DNA of 64,000 nucleotides, from positions 1-64,000 of the forward strand of contig NZ_VMLR01000005.1 of NCBI RefSeq assembly GCF_013276795.1, in the 5' to 3' direction. The stretch is from Streptococcus sp. 2342 (GTDB lineage Bacteria; Bacillota; Bacilli; Lactobacillales; Streptococcaceae). This document shows positions 48,928 through 57,966 of the stretch, piece by piece. The translations under genes and the position numbers were made by a program. The notes under the pieces were generated by a model, which saw only the letters and a list, made by a program, of their open reading frames with translations, searched no databases and was not told the DNA's origin. Each line of letters begins with the position of its first letter. Position 1 is the stretch's first letter.

Positions 48928-48956
48928 ATTCTACTAGTTTTTGGTCTATTCGTCAA
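48928..48956 (-). promoter_or_regulatory. ccrZ promoter
   Basis: Minus-strand -35 TTGACG (48956-48951), 17-base spacer, -10 TAGAAT (48933-48928). Confidence 0.8.
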
Positions 48957-49011
48957 CCGCTCCACGCCCGATTCTCAAAGAAAAGCCTCTGGATTGGCTT
49001 GGGTATCATTA

Positions 49012-49050
49012 TAGAAAGAAAAAGGCAAGCACCGTCTTCTGCTTACCTTT
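49012..49050 (-). terminator. terminator of the blp immunity operon
   Basis: Stem AAAGGCAAGCA (49021-49031) / TGCTTACCTTT (49040-49050) with loop of eight; minus-strand T-rich run. Confidence 0.8.
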
Positions 49051-49058
49051 CATGATTT

Positions 49059-49670
49059 CTAGAAATAAGTTAAGAGTGGCAAACTGTTGTAAAACATATG
49101 GACTAGAGTAGAAACCCATAGGTTTTGGCTTTTTTTATAAGCAAAGCCCAGTAACAAGCCCCCAAGTAGATAAAAAATAAACGAAGGGACATTAGAAGGA
49201 CCATGCATGAACGAAAAGAGTGAGGAAGTTAGCACAAGCCCTAACCAAGAATTGTCAAAAACCGCACCTTGAAGAAGTCCTCTGAAAATGAGTTCCTCCT
49301 GGATGGGTCCAAAAACTGAGGAAGTCAAAATCAAAGACAGGGAAATTCCTCTGCTGACTTCCGCCAAGTGTTGAACTCCTGCGCCAGAAGAAATAGCGAA
49401 GAAATGAATATAAACCAGCGTCTCAAGCACACTTAGAAGAAAGATTGCAATGAAAAGTAAAAGTTGTTTCCTGCTTAACATCCCAAAAGAAATCATTTCA
49501 AACTTTCTAGCATAAGCAACACTCAGAGAGGTTACTAGAAGACTTACAATAATCAATGCAGATTCATTTTGAAAAAAATCCCCATGATTAATCGTATAAG
49601 GAACTGTAATGACGATTAGTAGTACTAAAAATCCAAAGCACAAGGCATGAAATTTATCAAAAAACTCCAT
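49059..49670 (-). CDS. CPBP-family intramembrane protease-like immunity protein (PncP/BlpY type)
   Basis: The 203-residue membrane protein has the CPBP/Abi motifs EELIFRGLLQG, FSFMHGP and TLVHMFYN on several hydrophobic helices. Members at this place in blp loci give immunity to bacteriocins. ATG at 49670 with GAGGAG; the longer TTG frame is unlikely. Last gene of the blp immunity operon. Confidence 0.82.
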   Translation of the reverse strand: MEFFDKFHALCFGFLVLLIVITVPYTINHGDFFQNESALIIVSLLVTSLSVAYARKFEMISFGMLSRKQLLLFIAIFLLSVLETLVYIHFFAISSGAGVQHLAEVSRGISLSLILTSSVFGPIQEELIFRGLLQGAVFDNSWLGLVLTSSLFSFMHGPSNVPSFIFYLLGGLLLGFAYKKSQNLWVSTLVHMFYNSLPLLTYF

Positions 49671-49700
49671 AAAATTATTCTCCTCAAGAAACAAACTTCT

Positions 49701-49949
49701 CTACACGTCATCCTTTAGTGCTAGTCTTTCCAAAACAAACCATTTGAGTAACCAAAACCCGACCACATAGCCAGCCCCTAAGAATATAGCCATTAAAGAT
49801 AACATGGGATTTAGGAAATAAAAGACCACCACAGATACAAAGGTTAGCACAAAAACGTTAAAAGCAATGGTGTCAGAAGCCAAGACCAAAATATAAGGTG
49901 TCAACCAGTCTAAGGTTTTGGAATCTAGGAAAAATAAGTGTTTATACAT
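49701..49949 (-). CDS. blpZ: BlpZ-like immunity-region membrane protein
   Basis: The 82-residue protein (MYKHLFFLDSKTLDWLTPYI) with two membrane helices resembles BlpZ of pneumococcal blp loci as I recall it, and sits in the same position next to the CPBP gene. Immunity role is inferred. Confidence 0.72.
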   Translation of the reverse strand: MYKHLFFLDSKTLDWLTPYILVLASDTIAFNVFVLTFVSVVVFYFLNPMLSLMAIFLGAGYVVGFWLLKWFVLERLALKDDV

Positions 49950-50007
49950 GATGACCTCCCCTTGTCAGACTATAGACTAGTTCCATATTAAGAAGAAAGT
50001 TCTTCCT

Positions 50008-50412
50008 CTACTTTTTATAATACTTCAAGCCCCAAATGAGCAGAAGCATGATAAGCAAGCAGAGAATAGCGCCAATATAGGCAATTAATTGTTGATAGAA
50101 TTCTCCTGCTGTTATACCTCTATACAAACAGATAATAGACATAAAGCCTGTCAAACCGATGAACATAAGTTGATTGGTTCTAGGACTAACCAAATCATCA
50201 TCTTCAAACTCTCTTATCCTCATCTCCCTAGTGAGGTAAACAGTAACCAAAATCGAAGCCAAGTTAATAACCACTAAGAGAAATTGGAAGACCAAGGAAA
50301 AATTTAAAAACTGACGAGATAGAAATAGATAAGTGGAGACAAGCAAGGGCAACTGCCCTAGGAACAATCTCGTAAGGAAGATGTTCCGTTTTTTAGCAAG
50401 AAAAGCTTTCAT
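50008..50412 (-). CDS. blp-region membrane protein, 134 residues
   Basis: Four hydrophobic helices; start MKAFLAKKRNIFLTRLFLGQ at 50412 with SD AAAGGAG. The upstream extension of the frame is not coding. Overlaps the 54-residue gene by four bases. Probably an immunity-type protein; family not recognised. Confidence 0.7.
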   Translation of the reverse strand: MKAFLAKKRNIFLTRLFLGQLPLLVSTYLFLSRQFLNFSLVFQFLLVVINLASILVTVYLTREMRIREFEDDDLVSPRTNQLMFIGLTGFMSIICLYRGITAGEFYQQLIAYIGAILCLLIMLLLIWGLKYYKK

Positions 50413-50573
50413 TTCTTTGCTCCTTTCTTTTTCATTAAAGCAAAATAAATCATAAATGCAATCACATAGGCTATGGTATAAAATAGCTGATACCAAGCAC
50501 TCTCCCTAAGCGGATATAGAAAGATGGACATGATCAGATACAAGATGAAAATGACAAATATTTTTTTCTTCAT
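50409..50573 (-). CDS. blp-region small membrane protein, 54 residues
   Basis: Begins MKKKIFVIFILYLIMSIFLY and ends ALMKKKGAKK, with two hydrophobic segments. SD AGGAGG seven bases upstream. Its stop overlaps the next start (ATGA). First gene after the BlpR-type promoter. Confidence 0.72.
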   Translation of the reverse strand: MKKKIFVIFILYLIMSIFLYPLRESAWYQLFYTIAYVIAFMIYFALMKKKGAKK

Positions 50574-50619
50574 AAGATTTCCTCCTGAATGTTTGTTGAG
50601 TAAGAACCTTTACACTGTT

Positions 50620-50682
50620 AGTATAGCACTCATTTTGACCTTGGATCACTCAAATCATAAATGGTCATCAAAACATCTTGAA
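50620..50682 (-). promoter_or_regulatory. BlpR-type box and promoter of the immunity operon
   Basis: On the minus strand TTCAAGA (50682-50676) and TTTGATG (50672-50666) are direct repeats ten bases apart. Forty bases on is an extended -10 TGCTATACT (hexamer 50625-50620). The same spacing is seen at blpT. Confidence 0.68.
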
Positions 50683-50774
50683 TTGTTAAAAAATTTAAAA
50701 AGCAAGCATGAAAAACATACTTGCCCTAGGGGAACTTAACAATGTGAAAATACAAAATCGAAAGCTATTCAGCC

Positions 50775-51131
50775 TTACTTCCGTATGTTTTCATATATTC
50801 TCATAATCGCAATAAGGATAGCAGCTGTCCCACTTGCCAAAGCGATAAGGGTAATGATAATGTTGAGGATTTCAGGCGTACTCCCTATTCTGTTGATAAG
50901 ACGGAGTAGGGATATAACTGTCAACTGAATCAGGAGTATTGATTCTACTCTTACCATTGAAGTAAGTCTGTTTTCAACTGCATATAAAAAGGCTGGCAGC
51001 AAAACACAGGCTATAGCAATCACAAACAGGTTGCCCCCTGTTTCTTCTCCCTTGTTCACCACGGAAATCATGAGAAGATTTGATGCTATGATCAACGTAG
51101 AACAGATGATAAAAAAGGATTTCTTATTCAT
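50775..51131 (-). CDS. blp-region membrane protein, 118 residues
   Basis: Four hydrophobic helices (MNKKSFFIICSTLIIASNLL...). SD GAGG before the start at 51131. It follows blpH by 68 bases with no terminator seen. Possibly BlpX-like; function unknown. Confidence 0.65.
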   Translation of the reverse strand: MNKKSFFIICSTLIIASNLLMISVVNKGEETGGNLFVIAIACVLLPAFLYAVENRLTSMVRVESILLIQLTVISLLRLINRIGSTPEILNIIITLIALASGTAAILIAIMRIYENIRK

Positions 51132-51199
51132 ATAGGATACCTCATATACTATGGCATTTTAATTGATGACTGCAGGCAGTACTTCTTTCCACAAGTCTT

Positions 51200-52549
51200 C
51201 TAATCATCAACTGACATCGAGTGAACTGTTAAAACCTGACGAAAGACTTGATTTTGGCAGGTGGTATTTAGACTGGTATTAGGATGACTTGCCACAATCT
51301 TCATAACGGTATAGAGACCAACTCCTCTCTCCTCCCCTTTAGAACTGGTTCCAAAGGAGAAAATCTCAGAAATGTCTATACCCTCTTCTTTGATGGCATT
51401 TTCGATGATAAAGGTCTCCTGTGCCCCATTTTTTAAAAAGGCGATTGAAACATGAGGTTGACTAGCCTCTGCACTGGCTTCAATAGCGTTGTCACAAAGG
51501 ATAGACACAATGGTTAGAAAATCAAGTAGACTCATCCCCTCTACCTGAATCTCCTCTGGAACTTCTACATTAAAGACAATGTTCTTATCTCTGGCTTTTA
51601 AAAACTTTCCTGCTAGGAGACTTTTGAGGGCTTTATCACGAATATTCACCAATCGGCCCAGGTCATATTTATTGTCCTGCAATTTTTCACTAGAATCCTT
51701 TAAGACAGAGTCGTAGACCTCTTTTATCTGCTCCATATCCTCCTCTTCAATGCCCAGACGTAAACTGGTCAAGAGGTTGGTGTAGTCATGGCGAAAACTC
51801 CGTACTTCCTTGTAAAGTTCCTCTATATGCCGACTATAGCGTTCCATATCTCTGTAGCGCAAGGCCTGTTCTTGGTCCAGTCTCTCATGGAGTTTGTCCT
51901 TCAAATAGGTATCCAGCTTCTTGATAATCCCCATAAAAAAGAGTAGGTAAAACACTAGAATCAGATGGCGAACAGTCGTTGATTGAATACCTTGTACATT
52001 TTCAAAATAAGACAGACTTTGCATCACTAGATAGTAAGCCCCCATTATCCAGTTAATCTTAGTCAGGGACTTTTGAAAACCTTTATCGAGAATCTCCCTT
52101 CTCAAACTAGTAAAATCATAGTCTAACCATTTCAAAAAGGCTAGAGAAATAAAGCAAATGAAAATTTTTATACATAACCAAATAAAAGAGCGGTCATCAT
52201 ACACATGCCCTTGCCCCAAAAATGGAAGCACAAAATAGGAGACTACCCTGAAAAAAAGATTCACCAACATCATTGGAAAGAGACCATAAAAGAAGAGTAG
52301 TTTTTTAGGAAGCCCTCTTAACAATAAGAAAGATAAACCAATGCCGTACAAGGGTTCCATAAAATAAGATAGGTAAGTATTTCCTACTATATAGCTAATC
52401 GTTACAAAAACAACTGCTAAAAGTAGCTTAAAAAGAAAGGACTTAAAAACTCTCTCCAGAGTTAGAACAATTCCATCCACCTTAAAAAATATAAACAATT
52501 CCAATCCAGATATCAAAAACACATATACTATCTTCCAAACTAATTCCAT
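51200..52549 (-). CDS. blpH: BlpH sensor histidine kinase
   Basis: Receptor for the BlpC pheromone in pneumococcus. The 449-residue protein has about seven N-terminal membrane helices (1-215), then a HPK10-type kinase with the acceptor His in SFRHDYTNLL (about 255) and an ATPase GSTSSKG-like FGTSSKGEERGVGLYTV. It follows blpR by 13 bases. No blpC or blpAB follows here, so its signal is missing from this locus. Confidence 0.87.
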   Translation of the reverse strand: MELVWKIVYVFLISGLELFIFFKVDGIVLTLERVFKSFLFKLLLAVVFVTISYIVGNTYLSYFMEPLYGIGLSFLLLRGLPKKLLFFYGLFPMMLVNLFFRVVSYFVLPFLGQGHVYDDRSFIWLCIKIFICFISLAFLKWLDYDFTSLRREILDKGFQKSLTKINWIMGAYYLVMQSLSYFENVQGIQSTTVRHLILVFYLLFFMGIIKKLDTYLKDKLHERLDQEQALRYRDMERYSRHIEELYKEVRSFRHDYTNLLTSLRLGIEEEDMEQIKEVYDSVLKDSSEKLQDNKYDLGRLVNIRDKALKSLLAGKFLKARDKNIVFNVEVPEEIQVEGMSLLDFLTIVSILCDNAIEASAEASQPHVSIAFLKNGAQETFIIENAIKEEGIDISEIFSFGTSSKGEERGVGLYTVMKIVASHPNTSLNTTCQNQVFRQVLTVHSMSVDD

Positions 52550-52562
52550 TCCAGCACCTCAC

Positions 52563-53300
52563 TCAATGTAAGTTATTGATAGCCTCAGATACTTCCCTGA
52601 CCTTATAACGCGCTATCATACAGCTTCCCCCATTGGGAAAGAAAAGGAGTTTTTCTTTCTTATCCAAACGAACTACATTGGCAGGATTGATGAGAAAAGA
52701 GCGATGGCACTGCAAGAGACGGGGTTCCTGCTTGAAAACCTCCTCTAAACTCGCTGTAAATTCCAATCTGTCTGTCTTGGTATAGAGAATAACACGATGG
52801 GCTCTGGGCGATGTTTCGAGATAGTAAACCTCTTGAAAAGGATACTGAAATTGGGCAAATTTTGATTTAAAGTAAAAGCAATCTTCCGCCAGACTCTTAC
52901 TATCTTGACTATTGGCATAGAGGAGGGCTGTCTCGATCCGAGACTCAAACTCCTCAGCTGACAAGGCCTTATCAATATAGTCCAAAGCAGACACTTGGTA
53001 GCGAAAGGACAGGGGCATAAACTCCGAGTGAGTCGTCACAAAGACAATCAGGGCATAAGGATCCCGATCCCGAATCTTTCTAGCCACTTCCAGACCCTTC
53101 ATCTCCTCATTTCGAATCTCAATATCCAAAAAGAATAGCTGATGGGCTCCCTTCTCATGCACCTCTGCCAGCAGCTGGTCTGGCTTACCAAAAACTTCAA
53201 AAGAGCTGGGAGTGATATGATGCTCCTTCAAGAGTTTCTCAATCGTCGTTTCAATCCTAGTCTGTTGGGAAAAATCATCTTCTAAAACAAATATTCTCAT
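52563..53300 (-). CDS. blpR: BlpR response regulator (LytTR)
   Basis: Activator of blp promoters. The 245 residues are a receiver (MRIFVLEDDFSQQTRIETTI, phospho-acceptor in FFLDIEIRN) and a C-terminal LytTR DNA-binding domain (VYYLETSPRAHRVILYTK, CHRSFLINPANVVRLDKKEK). ATG at 53300 with SD AAGGAG; the upstream extension is not coding. Confidence 0.88.
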   Translation of the reverse strand: MRIFVLEDDFSQQTRIETTIEKLLKEHHITPSSFEVFGKPDQLLAEVHEKGAHQLFFLDIEIRNEEMKGLEVARKIRDRDPYALIVFVTTHSEFMPLSFRYQVSALDYIDKALSAEEFESRIETALLYANSQDSKSLAEDCFYFKSKFAQFQYPFQEVYYLETSPRAHRVILYTKTDRLEFTASLEEVFKQEPRLLQCHRSFLINPANVVRLDKKEKLLFFPNGGSCMIARYKVREVSEAINNLH

Positions 53301-53465
53301 CTTCTTACTCTCCTTGTTTCGATTTCTTCCTAAAAATAGAATAGCAAAAATACTATGATACAAGCCCACCCAATCCTAAACAGGCCTTTAACGCTCCTGA
53401 AAGGTATCTTGTTCCTCAAATAAGCATGATAATCTTACCACTATTTTATCATAAAATCTTAACAG

Positions 53466-53533
53466 TACCATTCAGGAAATTTCAAGAACAATTAAAGATT
53501 TGATGGTGAAAAAGGAGATAAAAGTGATAAACT
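53466..53533 (+). promoter_or_regulatory. BlpR-type box and promoter of blpT
   Basis: TTCAGGA (53471-53477) and TTCAAGA (53481-53487) are direct repeats ten bases apart; forty bases on is the extended -10 TGATAAACT (hexamer 53528-53533). Matches the box at 50.6 kb in layout. Confidence 0.7.
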
Positions 53534-53595
53534 GACAGTATCAAAACACAGTTGCTAGAAACAAGACTGGCACCAAGATTAAAGGAGGAATTCTC

Positions 53596-53925
53596 ATGAC
53601 AGATACAGACCCTATCAAAAGAGCTCAGACTTTGATTACTGACTTAAACAAAGCCTACCAAGCATGCAAACAGGCAAGCGCTGACGACGTCCGCTTTCAG
53701 GAGCAGCTAAACTCTATTCTTGGTTTTCTAGCCAAGTCTGAGACAGTGGATAATCGAGTCTTGATTGAACTGGAAAAATTTTACCAGACTTCCAGCCTTC
53801 TCATGGGACTCAGTGCTCTCAATCCAGATGCTCCAACTCGCGCCGCTTGGCGGGCCTATGACCGCTTCCACTTTGACCAAGTCAAGACCAAGTTGAGTCT
53901 CTACGGACCAACCATTATCCTGTAG
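53596..53925 (+). CDS. blpT: BlpT
   Basis: The 109-residue soluble protein (MTDTDPIKRAQTLITDLNKAYQACKQ) matches the BlpT protein at the edge of blp loci as I recall it. Function unknown. SD AAAGGAGG; preceded by a BlpR-type box. It is divergent from blpR. Confidence 0.78.
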   Translation: MTDTDPIKRAQTLITDLNKAYQACKQASADDVRFQEQLNSILGFLAKSETVDNRVLIELEKFYQTSSLLMGLSALNPDAPTRAAWRAYDRFHFDQVKTKLSLYGPTIIL

Positions 53926-53926
53926 A

Positions 53927-53963
53927 AAATAAAAGAAGCTGAGACAGACTGAACTCAACTTCT
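53927..53963. terminator. shared terminator of blpT and ecsB
   Basis: AAGAAGCTGAG / CTCAACTTCTT inverted repeat with a T run on the plus strand and A-rich flank on the other, between two converging genes. Confidence 0.75.
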
Positions 53964-53986
53964 TTTTTAGTGTCATATAGGCAATG

Positions 53987-55036
53987 TTAGTCCTGCATCT
54001 GACGTTTTACCTGATAAGGCAAATACAAGACTAGTAAAACCAAACCAGCTCCCAGTAAGGCTAGAAGGGCCAGTTTTTCTTGGAAGGTAATCAACCCGAC
54101 AACTAATTCCACCAGTAAAACAAAACTGGTCAACCCTCGGACTACAGCCTGCAAGCCTTTTTCTTTTTGCCCCTTGTCCAGTGGAAAAAGTTGGGTCAAA
54201 TACTGGTAGTCAAAGGCATGATAGAGGGCCAGTAACTGGAAGAGCAAGAGGTAGTTAAAGAGAACTACCACTGCTGTCGCAATCCAAGCTTGCTCGATAA
54301 AGACTTGCGCCAGCAAGGAAAGTAGGAGCAGACGGAGACTGAGCGCAAAGAGGTCTCCATTTCGCAGATAAGAACGCAGATAGAGATTTTGCCAAATCTT
54401 CCCAGGCACCTTCTGAACAGCCTTTAGGATAAAGTCCAGATAGGCACGACGCTTGACACTGTTTGAAATTCCCTTGACCTGCGTAAAGAGTGCAAAGAAA
54501 CGAAGCAAAACTTGCTTACGCTTGCTTTCTTGAGAAATGACATAGTCCCAGTCCAGTCCAGTTTCAGTGAAAAATTTGCTGGCCTTTTGACGAAAGAGGA
54601 AATATTTTCCTACCCCCAATAAAAGCACATAGACCAGAAAAAGTGGCAAGCCGTAACCCATCGCCAAAAATAGGGGCGCAAATAAAAGCAAGAAAAGGGT
54701 CTGGACAAAGAGCCAAAAAACTAGGGAAATGCCGGTTTGACGCTTAAGATGGAGTTTGATTTCCTCTTCTCCGACTAAGAGAAAGAGCTTGTCTGGAGCC
54801 TCCATATAGGTGGCAATTCCTCCCCAAAGCAAAAGTAAAACAGACGTAATTCCTACAAACAGAAGGATAGGCCAACGATTTTCAGGAAAATCTTGCAAGA
54901 GTTGACTGTACTGGTAGGCTAAAAAACCTAGCAAGACAAGCAGGAACAAGACAAAGTGGTCATTGAGAACATAGCGCAGATAACCGACACACTCCTTACG
55001 AAAAGCCTGCTTTCTCTTTAAAAACAAGTCTTTCAT
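53987..55036 (-). CDS. ecsB: ABC transporter permease EcsB
   Basis: The 349-residue membrane protein with about ten hydrophobic segments is the EcsB-type permease. With EcsA it affects protein secretion and proteolysis in relatives. It begins within the ecsA stop (four-base overlap). Confidence 0.85.
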   Translation of the reverse strand: MKDLFLKRKQAFRKECVGYLRYVLNDHFVLFLLVLLGFLAYQYSQLLQDFPENRWPILLFVGITSVLLLLWGGIATYMEAPDKLFLLVGEEEIKLHLKRQTGISLVFWLFVQTLFLLLFAPLFLAMGYGLPLFLVYVLLLGVGKYFLFRQKASKFFTETGLDWDYVISQESKRKQVLLRFFALFTQVKGISNSVKRRAYLDFILKAVQKVPGKIWQNLYLRSYLRNGDLFALSLRLLLLSLLAQVFIEQAWIATAVVVLFNYLLLFQLLALYHAFDYQYLTQLFPLDKGQKEKGLQAVVRGLTSFVLLVELVVGLITFQEKLALLALLGAGLVLLVLYLPYQVKRQMQD

Positions 55037-55764
55037 AGCTCCTCCTCTTTGGTCAGAGCCAAGTAAATATCATTCAAACTAGCCTCAGGCATGTTAAAGG
55101 CTTCGCGCAGTTGCAGGAGATTTCCCTTGGCACGCACCTCTCCCTTGTGAAGAATAACAAAGGCATCACACATCTTCTCAGCCGAATCCAGCACGTGGGT
55201 ACTCATGAGAATAGACTTGCCTTTTTGCTTTTCCACTTCCAAAAGCTGAATCAAGTCCGCAATAGCCAGCGGATCAAGACCAAGGAAAGGCTCATCCACG
55301 ATAAAAAGACTCGGATCCACCACAAAAGCACAAATAATCATGACCTTTTGCTTCATCCCTTTTGAAAAATGAACAGGAAACCAGTCTAATTTCTGGTCCA
55401 GACGGAACATTTTTAACAAGGGCTCTACTCGCTCAAAAGCCACTTTCTGCTCAATACCATAAGCCATGGCAACCGTTTCGATATGCTCTCTGAGAGTCAA
55501 TTCCTCATACAGACTAGGCGTCTCAGGAATGTAGCCAATTTGCTTGCGGTAGCTCGTTGCATCTTCTTGCAGGGTCAAGCCATTGATATTGATAGAACCA
55601 CTATAAGGTGTCAACAGACCGATAATCTCATTGATTGTCGTCGATTTACCAGCACCATTGAGACCAATCAAACCGACCAACTGTCCACTTTCAGCGGTAA
55701 AGGACACATCTTTCAAGACAGGGACATGGACATAGCCACCTGTCAGGTTTTTAATTTCTAACAT
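55033..55764 (-). CDS. ecsA: ABC transporter ATP-binding protein EcsA
   Basis: The 243-residue ATPase has Walker A GLNGAGKSTTI, signature HFSKGMKQKV, Walker B LFIVDEPFLGLD. The signature is the variant SKGMKQ instead of LSGGQ, as is usual for EcsA. SD GGAGAAA; promoter interleaved with that of hit. Confidence 0.92.
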   Translation of the reverse strand: MLEIKNLTGGYVHVPVLKDVSFTAESGQLVGLIGLNGAGKSTTINEIIGLLTPYSGSININGLTLQEDATSYRKQIGYIPETPSLYEELTLREHIETVAMAYGIEQKVAFERVEPLLKMFRLDQKLDWFPVHFSKGMKQKVMIICAFVVDPSLFIVDEPFLGLDPLAIADLIQLLEVEKQKGKSILMSTHVLDSAEKMCDAFVILHKGEVRAKGNLLQLREAFNMPEASLNDIYLALTKEEEL

Positions 55765-55778
55765 ATTTTCTCCAAATC

Positions 55779-55804
55779 TGGTATAATGTAGCTATATTAT
55801 ATCA
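55779..55804. promoter_or_regulatory. interleaved divergent promoters of hit and ecsA
   Basis: Plus-strand extended -10 TGGTATAAT (hexamer 55782-55787) for hit and minus-strand extended -10 TGATATAAT (55804-55796) for ecsA. The predicted start sites are about five bases apart, so the two polymerases cannot bind at once. Confidence 0.6.
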
Positions 55805-55831
55805 AAATTCAATACAGTAGAGGTAGATTTT

Positions 55832-56242
55832 ATGTCAGATTGCATTTTTTGTAAAATCATCGCAGGGGAAATCCCTGCTTCAAAAGTATATGAAGATGAG
55901 CAGGTTCTTGCCTTTCTTGATATCTCTCAAGTGACACCAGGACATACCTTGGTCGTTCCCAAAGAACACTATCGCAATCTTTTGGAAATGGACGCTACTA
56001 GCGCCAGCCAACTCTTTGCCCAAGTGCCAAAAGTGGCTCAAAAAGTCATGAAAGCTACCAAAGCTGCTGGTATGAATATCATTGCCAACTGTGAAGAAGT
56101 CGCTGGTCAAACAGTCTTTCATACCCACGTTCACCTCGTGCCTCGCTACAGTTCGGACGATGACCTCAAGATTGATTTTATCGCCCACGAACCAGACTTT
56201 GACAAACTCGCTCAAGTCGCTGAAACTATCAAAAACGCCTAA
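55832..56242 (+). CDS. hit: HIT-family nucleotide hydrolase
   Basis: The 136 residues end in the histidine triad motif VFHTHVHLVPR (about 92-102) and begin DCIFCKIIAGEIPASKVYED. Hydrolyses nucleotide phosphoramidates or similar in relatives. Next to ecsAB as usual in Firmicutes. Confidence 0.93.
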   Translation: MSDCIFCKIIAGEIPASKVYEDEQVLAFLDISQVTPGHTLVVPKEHYRNLLEMDATSASQLFAQVPKVAQKVMKATKAAGMNIIANCEEVAGQTVFHTHVHLVPRYSSDDDLKIDFIAHEPDFDKLAQVAETIKNA

Positions 56243-56251
56243 GGAGTTGCC

Positions 56252-56539
56252 ATGAAATTATCCAATCTACTGCTATTTGCAGGAGCTGCAGCTGGAAGTT
56301 ATCTGGTCACAAAAAATCGTCAAACCATCACAGATGAAGTCTTGAATACCACTGACCGCGTTCAAGCTATCAAGGACGATGTGGATATTATCCAAAACAG
56401 CCTGCAAATCATTGACCAGCAAAAAGAACTCATCAAGGAATACCAAGAAGACCTGACTTACAAGTTTAAGATCTTGGAAAAAGATATCCAGACTAGACTA
56501 GCTGTGATCAAAGAAACACAGGAACTGGAAGATAAGTAA
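56252..56539 (+). CDS. YtxH-like small membrane-anchored protein
   Basis: Ninety-five residues: N-terminal membrane helix (LSNLLLFAGAAAGSYLV) and a charged coiled-coil tail (IKDDVDIIQNSLQIIDQQKELIKEYQEDL). Cotranscribed with hit; unknown function. Confidence 0.75.
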   Translation: MKLSNLLLFAGAAAGSYLVTKNRQTITDEVLNTTDRVQAIKDDVDIIQNSLQIIDQQKELIKEYQEDLTYKFKILEKDIQTRLAVIKETQELEDK

Positions 56540-56563
56540 AAAGAGCCCGACGGCTCTTTTTTA
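56537..56563 (+). terminator. terminator of hit-ytxH
   Basis: Stem AAAGAGCC/GGCTCTTT with loop CGAC and following T run. Confidence 0.85.
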
Positions 56564-56788
56564 AAACGTAAACAAGTTATATCCCATCAACTATACATCA
56601 TAATTTAGGCAACTCATTCACCATTTCATAACTAAATCGAAGTCTTTCCGCCGTAATGAAAATACCTGAAACAGCTTAGTTTCAGGTGTCCGGAAACTTT
56701 GAGACCTAGGCTCAAAGTTTAGGTATGGAACTTCGAAGAAGGTCGCTACCGTCCGTCATCACTTAAGGAAAGTCTTAAAAATCTACAA
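56564..56788. repeat. unnamed hairpin-rich intergenic repeat, copy 1
   Basis: Contains two clean hairpins, CCTGAAAC/GTTTCAGG (about 56668-56689) and ACTTTGAG/CTCAAAGT (about 56696-56720). The part around 56690-56770 resembles the reverse strand of 61083-61170 between dnaK and grpE. No gene seen. Confidence 0.55.
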
Positions 56789-56816
56789 GCAAAAAGAGCC
56801 ACTCGGCTCTTTTTGC
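56789..56816. terminator. dnaJ terminator (bidirectional)
   Basis: Stem AAAGAGCC/GGCTCTTT with loop ACTC, A-rich on one side and T-rich on the other; directly after the dnaJ stop. Confidence 0.8.
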
Positions 56817-56817
56817 T

Positions 56818-57954
56818 TTATTCTCCTTCAAAGGCATCTTTAATATGGTCAAAGAAGCCCTTTTTCTTTGGATTGACTTTTAAATCACCTGCAGCTGCGA
56901 ATTCTTTAAGCGCTGCTTTTTGGCGGTCGTTCAAGCCTGTCGGTGTTACGACATTAACAGTAACGTATTGGTCACCAACTGCACCACCACGAAGGCTAGG
57001 AGCTCCCTTGCCACGTAGGCGGAATTTCTTACCAGTCTGAGTTCCCTCTGGGATAACCAATTCAACATCACCGTGAACCGTTGGGATATCCACTGTATCA
57101 CCAAGAGCCGCTTGGACAAAGTTGAGGTTGAGATTATAGAAGATAGTAGTTCCTTCACGTTCAAACTTGTCGCTGGCTTCCACAGAAACCACTACATACA
57201 AGTCACCATAAGGTCCACCGTTAAAGCCTGCTTCACCTTGGCCTGCTAGGCGAATTTGTTGACCAGTTTCCACACCAGCAGGGATTTTCACATGTACGCT
57301 ATGAGCTTGTTTTTCATGCCCTGTTCCATGACATGTTGTACATGGATCTTTGATTTCTTTTCCGCGACCGTGACAGACATCACAGGTTACTTGGCGACGC
57401 ATCATACCAAGCGGAGTCTGCGTATCGACGTTAATGACACCAGCGCCATGACAGCGTCCACAAGTGACTGGACTGGTTCCTAGCTTAGCACCTGAGCCAT
57501 TACATGTACGACAGCTTGCTTCACGGTTATATTTGACTTCTTTTTCAGCTCCAAAAATAGCTTCTTCAAAGGTCAAATTCACACGGTATTGGAGGTCATC
57601 CCCTTGACGAGGAGCATTTGGATTGCGCGAAGCACCGCCTCCGCCGAAGAAACTTGAGAAGATGTCCTCAAAACCACCGAAGCCACCTGCCCCATCGAAA
57701 CCGCCGAAACCACCAGCTCCACCAAAACCACCGTTGGCTCCAGCAGCACCGTATTGGTCATAGGCAGCCCGTTTTTGGTCGTCACTCAAAGTCTCATAGG
57801 CTTCCTGAACTTCCTTGTACTTTTCCTCAGCACCAGGCTCCTTGTTGATATCTGGGTGATATTTTTTCGAAAGCTTACGATAAGCCTTTTTGATCTCGTC
57901 TGCCGAAGCGTTTTTGGACACCCCCAGACGATCATAAAATTCAGTATTGTTCAT
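56818..57954 (-). CDS. dnaJ: chaperone DnaJ
   Basis: Co-chaperone of DnaK. The 378-residue protein has the J domain with HPD (about 34), a Gly/Phe-rich linker with [12 protein letters not shown] repeats, and four zinc-finger repeats [24 protein letters not shown] and CTTCHGTG. Start at 57954 ([11 protein letters not shown]). No SD is visible before it. Confidence 0.96.
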   Translation of the reverse strand: MNNTEFYDRLGVSKNASADEIKKAYRKLSKKYHPDINKEPGAEEKYKEVQEAYETLSDDQKRAAYDQYGAAGANGGFGGAGGFGGFDGAGGFGGFEDIFSSFFGGGGASRNPNAPRQGDDLQYRVNLTFEEAIFGAEKEVKYNREASCRTCNGSGAKLGTSPVTCGRCHGAGVINVDTQTPLGMMRRQVTCDVCHGRGKEIKDPCTTCHGTGHEKQAHSVHVKIPAGVETGQQIRLAGQGEAGFNGGPYGDLYVVVSVEASDKFEREGTTIFYNLNLNFVQAALGDTVDIPTVHGDVELVIPEGTQTGKKFRLRGKGAPSLRGGAVGDQYVTVNVVTPTGLNDRQKAALKEFAAAGDLKVNPKKKGFFDHIKDAFEGE

Positions 57955-57966
57955 ACAAGATACCAA

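Noticed and set aside
51132..51199. Possible blpC remnant after blpH
   Set aside because: The short stretch gives no double-glycine leader and no pheromone-like sequence.
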